A stretch of DNA of 5,459 nucleotides, from assembly GCA_013002105.1 (NCBI GenBank), contig JABDKS010000050.1:1-5459 (forward strand), given 5' to 3'. This document shows positions 5,232-5,459 of this stretch, one piece after another. The stretch comes from Pirellulaceae bacterium (GTDB taxonomy: Bacteria > Planctomycetota > Planctomycetia > Pirellulales > Pirellulaceae). The position numbers and the translations under genes were made by a program. Positions within the stretch are counted from its first letter, which is position 1, and every line of letters begins with the position of its first letter. The notes below the pieces were generated by a model. That model was given only the letters and a program-made list of their open reading frames with translations. It did no database searches and was not told the origin of the DNA.

Positions 5232-5307
5232 CCACTGAGGAACAGTCCACAATGGAAAAGTCCGCAATGGAATAGGTCCACAGTGCAAAAAACCGCGGTG
5301 GAGCAAG
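5232..5307. repeat. Five tandem 15-16-nt units downstream of dnaA
   Basis: The units are CCACTGAGGAACAGT (5232-5246), CCACAATGGAAAAGT (5247-5261), CCGCAATGGAATAGGT (5262-5277), CCACAGTGCAAAAAA (5278-5292) and CCGCGGTGGAGCAAG (5293-5307). The shared pattern is CC-A/G-C, two variable bases, TGGA, then an A-rich tail. Units 2 and 4 contain TCCACA with the preceding T, the 3' part of the DnaA-box consensus. Translated, the array gives five-residue periodicity, but it starts after the dnaA stop and no gene covering it is credible. It may be an iteron-like binding array or a simple repeat expanded by slippage. Confidence 0.7.
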
Positions 5308-5459
5308 ACTGGTCGCTAGCGAGCAACCTCGCCGTCCGGGGGATTGGATCGAGCCCGATTCCCCTCCAATTACCCCTGATTCGCACCGTCGGTCAATTAG
5401 CGGTTGCAACGCAACGCTGGCCCCGACAGATTGAGTAGTACGTGCCGACGTCAATAGTG
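5308..5459. other. Downstream flank of dnaA, no gene recognised
   Basis: The stretch runs to the window edge. It contains the perfect 10-bp palindrome TCGCTAGCGA (5313-5322) and GTTGC-AAC-GCAAC (5403-5415). No T-tract-associated terminator, tRNA or convincing start of a next gene is visible. Confidence 0.45.

Noticed and set aside
5232..5307. CRISPR array
   Set aside because: Units are 15-16 nt, contiguous and degenerate, with no distinct spacers.
4916..5386. Minus-strand frame with a five-residue repeat (GLFHC-like)
   Set aside because: The periodicity comes from the 15-nt DNA repeat at 5232-5307 and the rest is antisense to dnaA; no start signal or domain.
4780..5454. 224-codon open frame on the minus strand across the dnaA 3' end
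   Set aside because: It lies antisense to domain IV of dnaA, has no recognisable domain and is rich in Cys/Arg typical of a shadow frame; the in-gene part is explained by dnaA coding constraint.

Overview
The window looks like chromosomal DNA from a planctomycete, probably Pirellulaceae and Rhodopirellula-like. The reasons are a long secreted, Pro/Ser/Ala-rich PDZ protein, a strongly diverged DnaA with an oversized linker, sparse Shine-Dalgarno signals, and a nested GCCAGGAC/GTCCTGGC palindrome of a kind I associate with this group from memory. The taxonomic call is inference; no database was consulted.

Layout. Bases 1-171 hold only an intergenic nested inverted repeat (88-143). Bases 172-2142, minus strand, encode a 656-residue exported protein with two PDZ domains, a short beta-like repeat block, a glycine zipper and a C-terminal coiled coil. 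Bases 2143-3420 are a 1.28-kb divergent intergenic region with no convincing gene. It contains a 15-nt tandem repeat next to the PDZ gene, a 13-nt tandem repeat, several short palindromes, a good sigma70-type promoter reading toward dnaA (3128-3155) whose spacer is a near-palindrome, a foldable leader, and three tandem 14-mers (3294-3335). Bases 3421-5229, plus strand, encode DnaA. The dnaA stop codon overlaps a near-consensus DnaA box and is followed by five 15-16-nt tandem units (5232-5307). The last 150 bases hold nothing recognisable.

Functional reading. The PDZ protein probably acts outside the cytoplasmic membrane and has no evident link to replication. The DnaA has intact ATP-binding motifs, but many residues matching E. 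coli DNA-contact positions are replaced (R399, R405, D433, T435, T436), and the box VII arginine is Glu. No exact TTATCCACA box was found in the noncoding DNA I read. The most interesting possibility is a replication initiator with altered DNA specificity, flanked by unexplained repeat arrays that could be its own sites in an origin or an autoregulatory region. That is a hypothesis to test, not a demonstrated system.
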